64,000 bases of DNA from contig NZ_MDCR01000032.1 in NCBI RefSeq assembly GCF_001723055.1, positions 25,236 through 89,235 of the forward strand. Reading direction: 5' to 3'. Position 1 is the first letter of the stretch. Each line of letters starts with the position of its first letter. The position numbers and the translations under genes were made by a program. Under the pieces are notes generated by a model. That model made no database searches. It had not been told where the DNA came from and was given only the letters and a program-made list of their open reading frames with translations. Origin of the DNA: Streptomyces niveus. Lineage in GTDB: Bacteria; Actinomycetota; Actinomycetes; Streptomycetales; Streptomycetaceae. Below, one piece after another: positions 42,900-51,443 of the stretch.

Positions 42900-43469
42900 T
42901 TGGGGACCGGTGAGCAACTTGTCACGGTGGCCGCGGTGTTGCTCGGTGCGTTGACGACGCATCTGACCAACTACGTGATGGAGCGCAGCCGACATCGGCG
43001 GGAGCTGTTGACGCGGTGGGACGACCGGAAGCTCGACGCGTACGCCGGATACGTGGACCGGGTACGGGCCGGCATCTTTCTCGCCGTGCACCTGTACGAG
43101 CACAGGGAAGGCATCAGGCGGAGCGAGCGGCCCGACGCGGAGATGGTCGCCGAGATGGCCGAGGCCGAGTGGCAGCGAGGGCGGTCGTTCGAGCAGATCT
43201 TGTTGCTTGGCGGTGATGACGTCGTAGAGGCCGCTCACGACCTGAGTGCTGCTGTACGGGCCATCGACTGGCAGGCGACTGGGCAGACCTCCGGGACTCT
43301 TGAGGAGTGGCGGGAGCTTCACCGCAAGGCCTTCGGTGCCATCAACAACTTCCACGAAGCCGCTCGTACCGATCTCGGTGTGCTCGGCAGCGTGATGGGT
43401 GAGAAGCATCCCGAGCGGGATCTCTTGCTGCCGGCCGCCCGCCGCGAGGGTAACCAGTCGAGCGGCTGA
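42900..43469 (+). CDS. Membrane-anchored helical protein of unknown function
   Basis: A 189-residue protein, probable TTG start at 42900 behind GGGGGATGGG. A membrane helix (VTVAAVLLGALTTHLTNYVM) precedes a basic stretch (RHRRELLTRWDDRKLDAYAGYVDRVRA) and helices. It shares architecture and a closing motif with 36506-37027. It is the last gene before the right attachment site. Confidence 0.75.
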   Translation: MGTGEQLVTVAAVLLGALTTHLTNYVMERSRHRRELLTRWDDRKLDAYAGYVDRVRAGIFLAVHLYEHREGIRRSERPDAEMVAEMAEAEWQRGRSFEQILLLGGDDVVEAAHDLSAAVRAIDWQATGQTSGTLEEWRELHRKAFGAINNFHEAARTDLGVLGSVMGEKHPERDLLLPAARREGNQSSG

Positions 43470-43595
43470 CGGGGCCCTGCTCTACTGGATGGCGGCTCGG
43501 CGTAGGTGCGTGACACCCTGGACGGGCCTCGGCCACACGGACCGTTTCCGGAGCCCACGGACCAGGGACGGACCAACGCCACGGGGGACCGGTCG

Positions 43596-43680
43596 CAGCC
43601 GGTAGGCTGTACCCGCTCCGCCGCTGGTCGGGCGGGGCGTGGGTGGGTTGCCCGAGCGGCCTAAGGGAACGGTCTTGAAA
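43596..43680 (+). repeat. Right attachment-site repeat
   Basis: Copy of 20784-20868 with two differences (43605, 43621) and a perfect 59-base core at 43622-43680. It supplies the -10 box (TAGGCT at 43603) and the 5' half of the working tRNA. The bases before it, including the -35 region, are element sequence. Confidence 0.9.
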
Positions 43681-43728
43681 ACCGTCGTGGCAGCGATGTC
43701 ACCGTGGGTTCAAATCCCACACCCACCG
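43642..43728 (+). tRNA. tRNA-Ser (anticodon UGA), reconstituted by the element
   Basis: 87 bases with class II (long variable arm) architecture. Acceptor GGTGGGT pairs with ACCCACC, anticodon stem ACGGT/ACCGT encloses loop CTTGAAA with anticodon TGA, and T stem GTGGG/CCCAC encloses TTCAAAT. The discriminator is G and CCA is not encoded. Positions 1-39 lie in the attachment repeat; the 3' part is chromosomal. A terminator follows. Confidence 0.95.
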
Positions 43729-43738
43729 CAGCAGGGCA

Positions 43739-43771
43739 GAAGGGGCGCCTCCCAGTCGGAGGTGCCCCTTC
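43739..43771 (+). terminator. tRNA-Ser terminator
   Basis: A 14-bp stem (43739-43752 with 43758-43771, one G-T pair) encloses a five-base loop, 11 bases after the tRNA. Confidence 0.8.
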
Positions 43772-43800
43772 CTGGCTCCAGTGCGTCCGGGGCTGCGGGG

Positions 43801-44439
43801 CTAGGTTGGCAGGCCGTTCGTGCAGGCCGCGCCCGGTTCTGGGGTTTGGGGGCCCTGGACGTACTTGGTGAGGAACGTGGTGAGTCTGGGGTCGGACGCC
43901 GTGTTCAGTTCCAGTTGTCTGCCCCAGGCCGTCACCGTGATCGGGGACTTCTGCTTCGGGTGGGGGCTGAGCAAGGAGTAGGGCGTCTTCGACACCGTCT
44001 CCTCCAGCGTCTTGATGTCGGCGGCCGGGGCCTTGGTGTTGTACGTGACCCAGACCGCGCCGTGTTCCAGGGCGTGGACGGCGTTCTCCTGGGGGACTTC
44101 CTTGGCGTAGACGTCCCCGTCGCAGTTCATCCACGCCTGGGCGTGGTCCCCGCCGGCGGCGGGGGTCATCGGGTAACTGACCGTCTGTGGGACGTGGTTG
44201 CGTGACAGATCCTCCCAGGTCTTCTCGCCCTTGATCGGGGTGCTGCGCGCCGATTCCTCCTCGCCCTTGATGGTGACCAGGAGGTAGCCGGTCCCTCCCG
44301 CGAGAGCGGTGAAGATCACCGCGCAGACGGCGACGGTGATGGTCTTGTTGCGGCGCTCGCGCGCTCGCTCCTGGCGGCGTAGCTCTTCGATCTCGGCCCG
44401 GCGTTCGGCCGCTGCGGAAGTCTTCTTGGTGGAGCCCAT
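43801..44439 (-). CDS. DUF3105 membrane-anchored protein
   Basis: A 212-residue protein from the ATG at 44439. A cytoplasmic coiled stretch (RAEIEELRRQERARERRN) is followed by one membrane helix (TITVAVCAVIFTALAGGTGYLL) and an outer domain with the DUF3105 hallmarks: YPMTPAAGGDHAQAWMNCDGDVYAKEVPQENAVHALEHGAVWVTY (paired Cys and several His). DUF3105 proteins often lie in copper gene neighbourhoods. Here carbonic anhydrase, DsbA-like, CopD and CopC genes follow upstream on the same strand, which supports an extracytoplasmic metal or redox role. Confidence 0.88.
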   Translation of the reverse strand: MGSTKKTSAAAERRAEIEELRRQERARERRNKTITVAVCAVIFTALAGGTGYLLVTIKGEEESARSTPIKGEKTWEDLSRNHVPQTVSYPMTPAAGGDHAQAWMNCDGDVYAKEVPQENAVHALEHGAVWVTYNTKAPAADIKTLEETVSKTPYSLLSPHPKQKSPITVTAWGRQLELNTASDPRLTTFLTKYVQGPQTPEPGAACTNGLPT

Positions 44440-44606
44440 GGCGTGTCCCTTGTTGCCGCTGGATGGATGTCACTGTTCATGTCGCGTGCCCGACGCGCGG
44501 GCATCGGCGGTGTGCCGCCAGGCGGTCACGCCATGGGCGTCGTACGGTCGCGGGACCAGGCACATGGCCCAGCCCGGCGGCGTGCTGTGCGTCGCGAAGT
44601 GGATTG

Positions 44607-45149
44607 TCACAGCGGGAGAAAGGCGTTCGCGCCCGGCCGGTGCTGGAGTGTGGCGCCGGTGTCGACCTCGTGGAACCACGCGTGCAGGCGCAGCGTGCCG
44701 TCGATCAGGCGGGGCGCGACGCAGGGATAGTCGCTGAGGACATCGAGCTGCTGGACGACGTGCCAGTGCCCGGCGGCCGTGATGTCGCCGGTCGTACGGC
44801 GGGGCGGCGATTCCCCTCTCTCGGTGATCGCGGAGTTCACCGCTTCGCAGTGGGAGTGCCCGCAGACGATGATGTCGGCGATCCGCAGGCCCTCCACGGC
44901 GAACTCGATCGTCGACGCCTCGCCCGAAGGGTCCTCGGGATCGAAGCGGGGGACCGTGCCGCCGTGGGTCCGCAGTTCGAGGAGGTCACCGGGCCGGCTG
45001 CCGGTGATCAGGGCGGGTACGAGGCGGGCGTCGGAGCAGGTAATGATCATGACGGGTGGGGTGTGCCCCTCCGCGAGGTGGTCGAGGTCGACGCTGTACG
45101 CGGCGGCGCGGGCGCTGTAGCTGCGGGCGTGGTCCCTGAACTGGCCCAT
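44607..45149 (-). CDS. Beta-class carbonic anhydrase
   Basis: A 180-residue enzyme interconverting CO2 and bicarbonate. Zinc ligands and partners are clear: Cys-Asp in MIITCSDARLVP and His-Cys in IVCGHSHCEAV. The ATG at 45149 (MGQFRDHARSY) is preferred because GGAGAG precedes it; a GTG at 45176 overlapping the previous stop is the alternative. It is in the operon with the DsbA-like gene. Confidence 0.9.
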   Translation of the reverse strand: MGQFRDHARSYSARAAAYSVDLDHLAEGHTPPVMIITCSDARLVPALITGSRPGDLLELRTHGGTVPRFDPEDPSGEASTIEFAVEGLRIADIIVCGHSHCEAVNSAITERGESPPRRTTGDITAAGHWHVVQQLDVLSDYPCVAPRLIDGTLRLHAWFHEVDTGATLQHRPGANAFLPL

Positions 45150-45172
45150 CAGGAAGGGCTCTCTCCGCGCGT

Positions 45173-45832
45173 TCACCGGGCGAGCCGGCTCTCGATGAGA
45201 TCCCTGAACTCCTCGTACGAGCCCGGTGCCGGGATCTTGGCACCGTCCACGACGAACGTCGGAGTGCCTTGGACGCCGAGTCCCAGACCGTCGCGCTGAT
45301 CGGTGCTGACCCGCTCCTCGGTCCGGGGGTCGTCGACGGCCGCGTCGAACTTCGCCATGTCGAGGCCGAGTTCCTCCGCGTAACCCCGGAACGTCGCCGC
45401 TTTCGACTCCTGCGCCTCGCCCCACTCCTTCTGGGTGTCGAACAGCTTGCTGTACATCAGCTCGAACTTCCCCTGCTGCGCCGCTGCTTCGACGGCCAGC
45501 GCCGCGGTCTGGCTGTTGCGGTGGCCGGGCATCGGGAAGTAGCGGGCCACGAACGTGACGCGGTCCGCGTACTCCTCGCGCAGCCGCTCGACGACGGGGT
45601 ACATGGCCCCGCAGCCCTCGCATTCGAAGTCGAGGAACTCCACCACGGTCAGTTCGCTGCGTTCGGGATCGGTCAGCCGATGGCTCGACGCACGGACGGG
45701 TTTGGCATCGGCGGCGGGCTCCGCGCTGACGGCGCCGGAGGGCGAACGGTCCGCGGAGAGCGCGAGCGCGACACCGAGGCCGACAGTCAGCACGGCCAGG
45801 AGCGCTGCCGCGACAAGGAAATGCTTCTTCAT
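45173..45832 (-). CDS. DsbA-like thioredoxin-fold oxidoreductase
   Basis: A 219-residue exported protein from the ATG at 45832, coupled to the upstream gene by ATGA. An N-terminal signal or anchor helix (HFLVAAALLAVLTVGLGVALAL) precedes a thioredoxin fold with active-site CEGC (residues about 70-73, in FLDFECEGCGAMYPVVERL) and a cis-Pro loop GVQGTPTFVVDG. It would oxidise or exchange disulfides outside the membrane. CcdA at 49441 is a plausible electron donor. Confidence 0.9.
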   Translation of the reverse strand: MKKHFLVAAALLAVLTVGLGVALALSADRSPSGAVSAEPAADAKPVRASSHRLTDPERSELTVVEFLDFECEGCGAMYPVVERLREEYADRVTFVARYFPMPGHRNSQTAALAVEAAAQQGKFELMYSKLFDTQKEWGEAQESKAATFRGYAEELGLDMAKFDAAVDDPRTEERVSTDQRDGLGLGVQGTPTFVVDGAKIPAPGSYEEFRDLIESRLAR

Positions 45833-47862
45833 GAGTCCTCAGTCCTCAGTTCTCGGGACGTCTTCCGGTCCCGTGCGTGCAGGCTCGCGAGATACGCGTT
45901 GTACGCAGCCAGCGGGTCGTTGACGTCGCCGCGCTCGATCCGGCGGTCGACCCGCCGCGCCTCGCGCGCGTCCGAGCGGACCCACTGGGCCGCGAGAATG
46001 ATGGTGGTGATCAGTACGGGGATGTCGCCCGTCGCCCAGGCGATGGCGCCCCCGTTGTACTGGTCGTCCGCGAGGGACGCACCCCACGTGCGGCCCACGT
46101 CCGCCCACCAGCCCTCGCCGATGATGTCCGTCGAGCTCATGACCGAGATGCTGAACCAGGAGTGGAACGGCATGGTCAGGATCAGTACGAACAGCCGTCC
46201 CAGGTAGGGCAGTCGGCGCGGTCCGGGGTCCACCCCGATGATCACCCAGAAGAACAGCAGTCCCACGGCGAGGAAGTGCACCAGCATCACCGTGTGTCCG
46301 AGGTGACCGCGCATCAGGCTCTCGAAGAGCGAGGTGTAGTAGACCGCGAACGCGCTGGCGATGAACAGGACGCTCGCCACCACCGGATGGGAGACCACCT
46401 TCACGTAGCGGCTCCGCAGCAGAGCGAGGAGCAGCTCGCGCGGTCCCGCCGTGCCGCCCTTCCCGGCGGTGGGCAGCGTACGCAGGGCGAGGGTCGCCGG
46501 TGCGCCGAGGACCAGGAGGATGGGGACGGTCATCGCGAGGATCATGTGCTGGCCCATGTGCACGCTGAACATCACCTTGCCGTAGACCGCGAGCCCGCTC
46601 ATCGTGGCCAGTACGGTCACCGCGAGCCCGGCCAGCCAGGCGATCGTGCGCCCCAGCAGCCAACTGTCGCCCCGGGCACGGAGTTTGCGTACGCCGGTGA
46701 GGTAGGCGAGGGCGGCTGCTGCCGTACCGAAGGCGAACAGCGGGTCGAAGTGCCACTGGGTGAACAGCGGGGTCCACGGGAAATCGCCGAGTGGCGGAGG
46801 CATCGGGAAGCCCAGCAGTTCCTCGGCCGGCGACAGCGACGAGGTTTGGGCGCCCGGTGGCGGCGTACGGGACAGTGCCGTCGCGAGTCCCATCGCGGCC
46901 GCCATCAGCAGCAGTTCACCTGCGGCGAGCTTGACGAAGGCACGTCGCGATCCGTCGCCCATCGTCGGCAGGACGCGTTTTCGATGCCGGCGGCCCAGAG
47001 CGCCCAGGACCAGCAGCGCCACCGTCTTGAGCAGCACCAGCACGCCGTAACGGCTGCTGAACACGTCGGCGGCGGACGGCAGTCGGACGACCGCGTTGAT
47101 CACGCCGCTGGCGGCGACCGCCACGAACGCCCAGAAGGCGAGAGCGCTGAAGCGCCGAACGGCCGTGTCCAGACCGGCGTCACGTCTCACGGCGGCGACC
47201 AGCAGCAGGGCCAGCCCACCGACCCAGACCGCGACGCCGACCAGATGCAGCGCGAGGCTGGTGACCGCCGCGTCGTGGTTCCCCGCTCCGGCGGAGTGGC
47301 CGGTGAAGGCCGGCGGCAGGAGTCCGGCGACGGCGAGCAGGAGCGCGGCTCGGGCCCAGCGCACCGTACCGATGCCCGGGCACACCGTGGCCAGGATCGC
47401 TCCGGCGCCCGTCATCAGCGCGTACGAACGCCCCTGGGCATCGGAGAGGACGAAGTCCGCCAGGACATCGGGGGCGAGGACCTGCCCGACGGGCCGGGCG
47501 AAGAGGTCGGACAGGGTGAACACCAGCAGGGCCGCCGACGCGGCTGCCCACGCCGCTCCCGCGACCGCCGCCCACGTCATGTAGCGCAGCTTCGTACCGT
47601 CGAGCCGTCGGCCTCCCGGGAGGAGGACGGTCACGAGCAGCAGGGCGCCGATGACGGCGACAGCGGCGGCGTTCGCGACCGTACGGGCTACAGGCAGCGC
47701 CCAGGTGGTCAGCGCGTCCGGGCCCTGGATTCCGGGGATTTGCTCCGTCGAGGTCCCTCCTGGCCACAGCACCAGGAGCGTTACGGCGACGGCCGTGGAG
47801 ACGGCGGCCCCGAGGAGGAGGACGGGGGCGGAGTGCGGTGTACGTCCGGCGTCAACTGCCAT
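45829..47862 (-). CDS. copD: CopD-CtaG fusion membrane protein (copper handling)
   Basis: A 677-residue polytopic protein. The ATG at 47862 is chosen since GGAGG lies ten bases upstream; a GTG at 47871 is too close to it. The N-terminal half is CopD-like, with about eight membrane helices and FTGHSAGAGNHDAAVTSLALHLVGVAVWVGGL. The C-terminal half resembles cytochrome c oxidase assembly factor CtaG (caa3 type): FTQWHFDPLFAFG, VHMGQHMILAMTVPILLVLGAP, SHPVVASVLFIASAF, HFLAVGLLFFWVIIGVDP. Many His/Met residues fit copper transfer. The fusion suggests copper import or delivery to oxidase. It overlaps the copC gene. Confidence 0.92.
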   Translation of the reverse strand: MAVDAGRTPHSAPVLLLGAAVSTAVAVTLLVLWPGGTSTEQIPGIQGPDALTTWALPVARTVANAAAVAVIGALLLVTVLLPGGRRLDGTKLRYMTWAAVAGAAWAAASAALLVFTLSDLFARPVGQVLAPDVLADFVLSDAQGRSYALMTGAGAILATVCPGIGTVRWARAALLLAVAGLLPPAFTGHSAGAGNHDAAVTSLALHLVGVAVWVGGLALLLVAAVRRDAGLDTAVRRFSALAFWAFVAVAASGVINAVVRLPSAADVFSSRYGVLVLLKTVALLVLGALGRRHRKRVLPTMGDGSRRAFVKLAAGELLLMAAAMGLATALSRTPPPGAQTSSLSPAEELLGFPMPPPLGDFPWTPLFTQWHFDPLFAFGTAAAALAYLTGVRKLRARGDSWLLGRTIAWLAGLAVTVLATMSGLAVYGKVMFSVHMGQHMILAMTVPILLVLGAPATLALRTLPTAGKGGTAGPRELLLALLRSRYVKVVSHPVVASVLFIASAFAVYYTSLFESLMRGHLGHTVMLVHFLAVGLLFFWVIIGVDPGPRRLPYLGRLFVLILTMPFHSWFSISVMSSTDIIGEGWWADVGRTWGASLADDQYNGGAIAWATGDIPVLITTIILAAQWVRSDAREARRVDRRIERGDVNDPLAAYNAYLASLHARDRKTSRELRTEDS

Positions 47863-48454
47863 GGCGGGCACGCCTCCGTCGAGTCACCGCGACAGAGACA
47901 CCGGCGGCGGCAAGGAGGAACAGACCGCCGGTGATGGCGACGACCGGCAGTGGGGGGTCGGGCGTGGAGGAGGCGTCGTCCGTACGCGATGCGTCGGCCG
48001 TACGGGCCGGGGTGGGCGTTGGCGTTGGCGTTCGCGTTGGCGTCGGGGCGGGCGCGGACGCCGCTTCCTCGACGGTGAACCGGTACGAACCGGTCACGGG
48101 GTGTCCGTCGGCGGAGACGACCCGGTATCCCACCGTGTAACTGCCCGCCGGGAGGCCCGGCTTCACCGGGAGCGTCACGGTCCTGCCCGTGACCTGCGGC
48201 GCACCGGCGGCGCCCGGCTCACCGTCCGGTGCCGTGAGGGCGACCTTGGCGTACCGCGAGGTCATCTCGTCGCTGAACGTCAGCTTGATGGTCTGCGGTG
48301 GCCGGCTCTCGGAAGCGGCCTCGGCGGGGCTGCCGGTGACCAGGTCGGTATGGGCGAACGCGGGCTGGGCGGTGAACAACAGCGGTGCCACGGCCAGAGG
48401 TACGACGAGACAGCGTGCCGCCACGCGGGCGGCACGCCGGGTCACAGCGTGCAT
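47852..48454 (-). CDS. copC: CopC-domain copper-binding protein, membrane-anchored
   Basis: A 200-residue exported protein. The signal peptide ends AFAHTDL, placing a His at the mature N-terminus as in copper-brace CopC proteins; the second His lies in SADGHPVTG. Residues about 135-150 form a Pro-Thr linker made by short DNA repeats, and residues 170-190 a membrane anchor. It would bind Cu(II) and hand it to the CopD-type protein encoded by the overlapping gene. Confidence 0.93.
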   Translation of the reverse strand: MHAVTRRAARVAARCLVVPLAVAPLLFTAQPAFAHTDLVTGSPAEAASESRPPQTIKLTFSDEMTSRYAKVALTAPDGEPGAAGAPQVTGRTVTLPVKPGLPAGSYTVGYRVVSADGHPVTGSYRFTVEEAASAPAPTPTRTPTPTPTPARTADASRTDDASSTPDPPLPVVAITGGLFLLAAAGVSVAVTRRRRARHGS

Positions 48455-48532
48455 GAGGGGGTGCTCTCTGAAGGTCCCCGGCTCGGCCGGGACGGAAGCG
48501 CCGATGCCCGGCCGCCCCCGTGGCTGTGCCCG

Positions 48533-49234
48533 TCAGGGCATGCGGGGACCGCCGGCGGGCATCGGCCCGGTCAGCGAGTACAGGCCCGGTACGGGAGACC
48601 CGGGCCGACGGCGCGGCGGCGCCCGGCCCGCGTACAGCCGTGCCATCACGGCGGATGCGGGCGGCCCCGAGCCCTCGCGCGCACGCGTATCCGGACGCGG
48701 GTCGTGTGCCGGACGCCGGAACGGCCAGACGAACCGAAGGAGCAGCCGCAGAGCCGCGAGTGCCGGTTTGCTGTGCCAGACGAGTCGTTCGGTGACGCCG
48801 AGCAGTCGCGCGGCGATCATCAGAGCGACCAGTTGTCCGCCCACGAGGACTTCCGGTGGCGGTCCCTCGGCGGGCACGCCCTCGAAGAAACCGCCAAGAC
48901 CGCCAAGACCGCCAAGGCCTCCGAGACCGGCGGGGTCGGTGACCGCCGCGCAGGCCCCCGGCAGGGAGTACGCGACGTGGTAGGCCAGTTGGGCCGCCGC
49001 CAGAGCGGCGAGCACCTGGCTGTCGGACAGCCGGGACCCGCTCAGACAGACGGCTGCGGGCACGCCCACACACGCCGTCGTGGCGAGCAGCATCCAGCCG
49101 GGCGCGTGGCCCTGCGAAAGCGCGTGACACACCAGCGGCAGCAGAACGCCCAGCACCGCGAGCGCGCCGGCGGCCAGTCCACGCAGCGTCCCACCGACCG
49201 CGAAGGCCGCGCGCCGCGGGCTGGTTGATGACAT
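48533..49234 (-). CDS. Integral membrane protein beside copC
   Basis: A 233-residue protein from the ATG at 49234. Membrane segments lie near residues 15-35, 45-65, 73-90 and 120-140. A Gly/Leu repeat (GGLGGLGGLGGFFEG) lies in the middle. It resembles the protein at 117-977. Function unknown; it is probably part of the copper operon. Confidence 0.75.
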   Translation of the reverse strand: MSSTSPRRAAFAVGGTLRGLAAGALAVLGVLLPLVCHALSQGHAPGWMLLATTACVGVPAAVCLSGSRLSDSQVLAALAAAQLAYHVAYSLPGACAAVTDPAGLGGLGGLGGLGGFFEGVPAEGPPPEVLVGGQLVALMIAARLLGVTERLVWHSKPALAALRLLLRFVWPFRRPAHDPRPDTRAREGSGPPASAVMARLYAGRAPPRRRPGSPVPGLYSLTGPMPAGGPRMP

Positions 49235-49440
49235 GACGTCTGCGCTTTCGAGGAGTCTGGTCGCCGTCGCGGGCACGTAGACATGGCCCACTTCTTCGCA
49301 GCGTACCCGTCGCCCCTCGCCCGACTGCGAGGGGCCGTGACCGCGAGGAGCCGTGGCCGTGAGGCCCGCGGTCGGAGGCATATCAACATCCGTTAGTTTG
49401 TTGGGCGATGATCCGCTTCGTGGTGAAGGAGACCTGAACC

Positions 49441-50193
49441 GTGCCGCTGGCCGCCGGATTCGACACCACCATCCTGACCGGATCGATCCTGCTGGCCATT
49501 CCCGTCGCGGCACTCGCCGGGCTGGTGTCGTTCTTCTCCCCCTGCGTGCTGCCCCTGGTCCCCGGCTACCTCTCCTACGTCACCGGCATGAGCGGCGCGG
49601 ATCTCGCCGACGTACGCCGGGGCCGGATACTGGCGGGCTCCCTGCTGTTCCTCGCCGGGTTCACCGCCGTGTTCGTCTCGTTCGGGGCCGCGTTCGGCTA
49701 CGCCGGCAACGCCCTGCTGGAACACCAGGACCTGCTGATCCGTGTCCTCGGCGGGCTCACCATCCTGATGGGGCTGTCCTTCATGGGCGTACTCCCCGGC
49801 GTGAGCCGGGAGTGGCGGTTCCACCGGCGCCCGGCCGCCGGACTGGCCGGCGCCCCCATGCTCGGTGTGCTGTTCGGCCTGGGCTGGACACCGTGCATCG
49901 GGCCGACGCTCGCGGCTGTGCAGGCACTCGCGTTCACCGAGGCCAGCGCAGGACGCGGCGCACTGCTGACCGTCGCCTACTGCCTGGGCCTGGGCGTGCC
50001 CTTCCTCGTCGCCGGTCTCGCCTTTCGAAAGGCACTGGGCGTCTTCGCCTGGGTCAAGACCCACTACCAGTGGGTCATGCGGATCGGGGGCGGGATGATG
50101 ATCGCCACCGGAGTGCTGATGGTCACCGGGGTGTGGAGTTCCCTGATCAACCAGATGCAGACCTGGACGGCGGGCTTCACCGTAGGGATCTGA
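49441..50193 (+). CDS. ccdA: Cytochrome c biogenesis/disulfide carrier CcdA
   Basis: A 250-residue membrane protein from the GTG at 49441 with AAGGAG upstream. The two redox Cys lie in [20 protein letters not shown] and [14 protein letters not shown], the CcdA/DsbD transmembrane signature. It passes electrons from cytoplasmic thioredoxin to extracellular partners such as the DsbA-like protein at 45173. It diverges from the copper operon. Confidence 0.93.
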   Translation: MPLAAGFDTTILTGSILLAIPVAALAGLVSFFSPCVLPLVPGYLSYVTGMSGADLADVRRGRILAGSLLFLAGFTAVFVSFGAAFGYAGNALLEHQDLLIRVLGGLTILMGLSFMGVLPGVSREWRFHRRPAAGLAGAPMLGVLFGLGWTPCIGPTLAAVQALAFTEASAGRGALLTVAYCLGLGVPFLVAGLAFRKALGVFAWVKTHYQWVMRIGGGMMIATGVLMVTGVWSSLINQMQTWTAGFTVGI

Positions 50194-50233
50194 ACGGGCC
50201 CGCGAACGATTCGCGATCTACAATCCACGCTTT

Positions 50234-50245
50234 CCTGAATTCAGG
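50234..50245. promoter_or_regulatory. 12-bp palindrome before the CmtR-like gene
   Basis: CCTGAATTCAGG is a perfect palindrome 22 bases before the start codon and probably the operator of the metal sensor. Confidence 0.65.
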
Positions 50246-50266
50246 CTTCCGTGTATCGTCTCTGGT

Positions 50267-50602
50267 GTGCTGAATCTCGCGTCCGAAATCGAGGTGCTGG
50301 CACGGTTCGGCCGCGCGCTCGCCGACCCGATCCGGTGCCAGTTGCTGCTCGCCCTGCGGGCGGCGCCCGCGTACCCGTCCGACCTGGCCGACACCATCGG
50401 CGTCTCCCGCACACGCCTGTCGAACCATCTGGCGTGTCTGCGCGACTGCGGGCTGGTCGTGGCGGTGCCCGAGGGGCGCCGTACGCGGTACGAACTCGCC
50501 GACCCCCGCCTGGGGCACGCGCTCGGCGACCTGCGTACGGCCGTGGTGGCCGTCGCGGAGGACGTCACGTGCGCGGACGCCGAGGAGAAGGGCTGCTGCT
50601 GA
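50267..50602 (+). CDS. ArsR/SmtB-family metal sensor, CmtR-like
   Basis: A 111-residue regulator from the GTG at 50267. The winged helix includes FGRALADPIRCQLLLALRAAPAYPSDLADTIGVSRTRLSNHLACLRDCGLVVAV. The Cys pair in the recognition-helix segment CLRDC and a C-terminal Cys cluster (TCADAEEKGCC) match the Cd(II)/Pb(II) sensor CmtR of mycobacteria, which uses CLRGC plus a C-terminal Cys. It overlaps the cation-transporter gene by three bases. On metal binding it should release the operator at 50234. Confidence 0.9.
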   Translation: MLNLASEIEVLARFGRALADPIRCQLLLALRAAPAYPSDLADTIGVSRTRLSNHLACLRDCGLVVAVPEGRRTRYELADPRLGHALGDLRTAVVAVAEDVTCADAEEKGCC

Positions 50603-51330
50603 TGGCCGCCGAGATATCGCTCGGCCCGGCGCCCTCCCGCCGCGAGGCACTGGCCCGTCGCGTACGGCTGCTGGTCGGCGCGACGATCGCCTACAACGTG
50701 ATCGAGGCCGTCGTCGCCATTACGGCGGGGTCGATGGCATCGTCCTCCGCGCTGGTGGGCTTCGGTCTCGACTCGATCGTCGAGGTCTCCTCGGCTGCCG
50801 CGGTGGCCTGGCAGTTCTCGGCTCGCGACCACGCCGTGCGCGAAGCGCGCGAGAGGAAGGCGCTGCGGATCATCGCGGTGTCGTTCTTCGCACTGGCGGC
50901 CTTCGTGACGGTGGACGCGGTACGTGCGCTGGCCGGCGGCGGCGAGGCGGAGTCGTCGGTCCCGGGCATCGTTCTCGCGGCCCTGTCGCTGGCGATCATG
51001 CCGTTCCTGTCCGCCGCGCAGAGGCGGGCCGGCCGGGAGTTGGGGTCGGCGTCGGCGGTCGCGGACTCGAAGCAGACGCTGCTGTGCACCTATCTGTCGG
51101 CCGTACTGCTGGTGGGCCTGGTGGCCAACGCCACTCTCGGCTGGTCCTGGGCCGATCCGATCGCCGCCCTCGTCATCGCGGCGATGGCGGTGAAGGAAGG
51201 CCGCGAGGCATGGCGCGGCGACAACTGCTGCGTACCGGCGGGTCTGACCACCCTGAAAGCGGACGACACCGCGCTGGCGCGAACCGAGGACGCCTGCGGC
51301 TGCGCTCCGGGGTGCGCCTGCTGCAACTGA
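50602..51330 (+). CDS. Cation-diffusion-type metal transporter with Cys-rich tail
   Basis: A 242-residue membrane protein starting at the ATG at 50602, inside the regulator stop. About five to six helices are visible; ALVGFGLDSIVEVSSAAAVAWQF resembles the CDF/TMEM163-like metal site (Asp, Glu). The tail has Cys clusters (DNCCVP and CGCAPGCACCN) likely to bind thiophilic metal. Probably a Cd, Pb or Zn exporter regulated by the CmtR-like protein. Confidence 0.88.
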   Translation: MAAEISLGPAPSRREALARRVRLLVGATIAYNVIEAVVAITAGSMASSSALVGFGLDSIVEVSSAAAVAWQFSARDHAVREARERKALRIIAVSFFALAAFVTVDAVRALAGGGEAESSVPGIVLAALSLAIMPFLSAAQRRAGRELGSASAVADSKQTLLCTYLSAVLLVGLVANATLGWSWADPIAALVIAAMAVKEGREAWRGDNCCVPAGLTTLKADDTALARTEDACGCAPGCACCN

Positions 51331-51443
51331 CATGACAACGCTGCCGCTTGAGGCGGCAGAGCCACGGGGCGCGGTGGCCGCGGCAGGCTTCGGACCAGCG
51401 ACCAGCGGCCGGCAACCAGTGACCGGCAACCAGTGACCAGCGG

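Larger units (their letters stand above)
20869..43680. mobile_element. Actinomycete integrative and conjugative element (AICE) in tRNA-Ser(UGA)
   Basis: About 22.8 kb bounded by the 85-bp repeat. It holds int and xis, a replication gene, an FtsK-like single-protein conjugation ATPase, spread-type membrane proteins and a KorSA-like repressor, the minimal AICE set. The conserved part is one leftward operon, 34694 to 25240, controlled from the divergent region at 34700-34894. Cargo sits at both ends: NACHT plus IS remnant on the left, and a methyltransferase, repeat protein and helical membrane protein on the right. All key genes look intact, so it may still be mobile. Confidence 0.9.

Noticed and set aside
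45877..47934. A 685-codon open frame on the plus strand
   Set aside because: It is antisense to the CopD-CtaG gene, has Gln/Arg/Gly-rich content and no motif.
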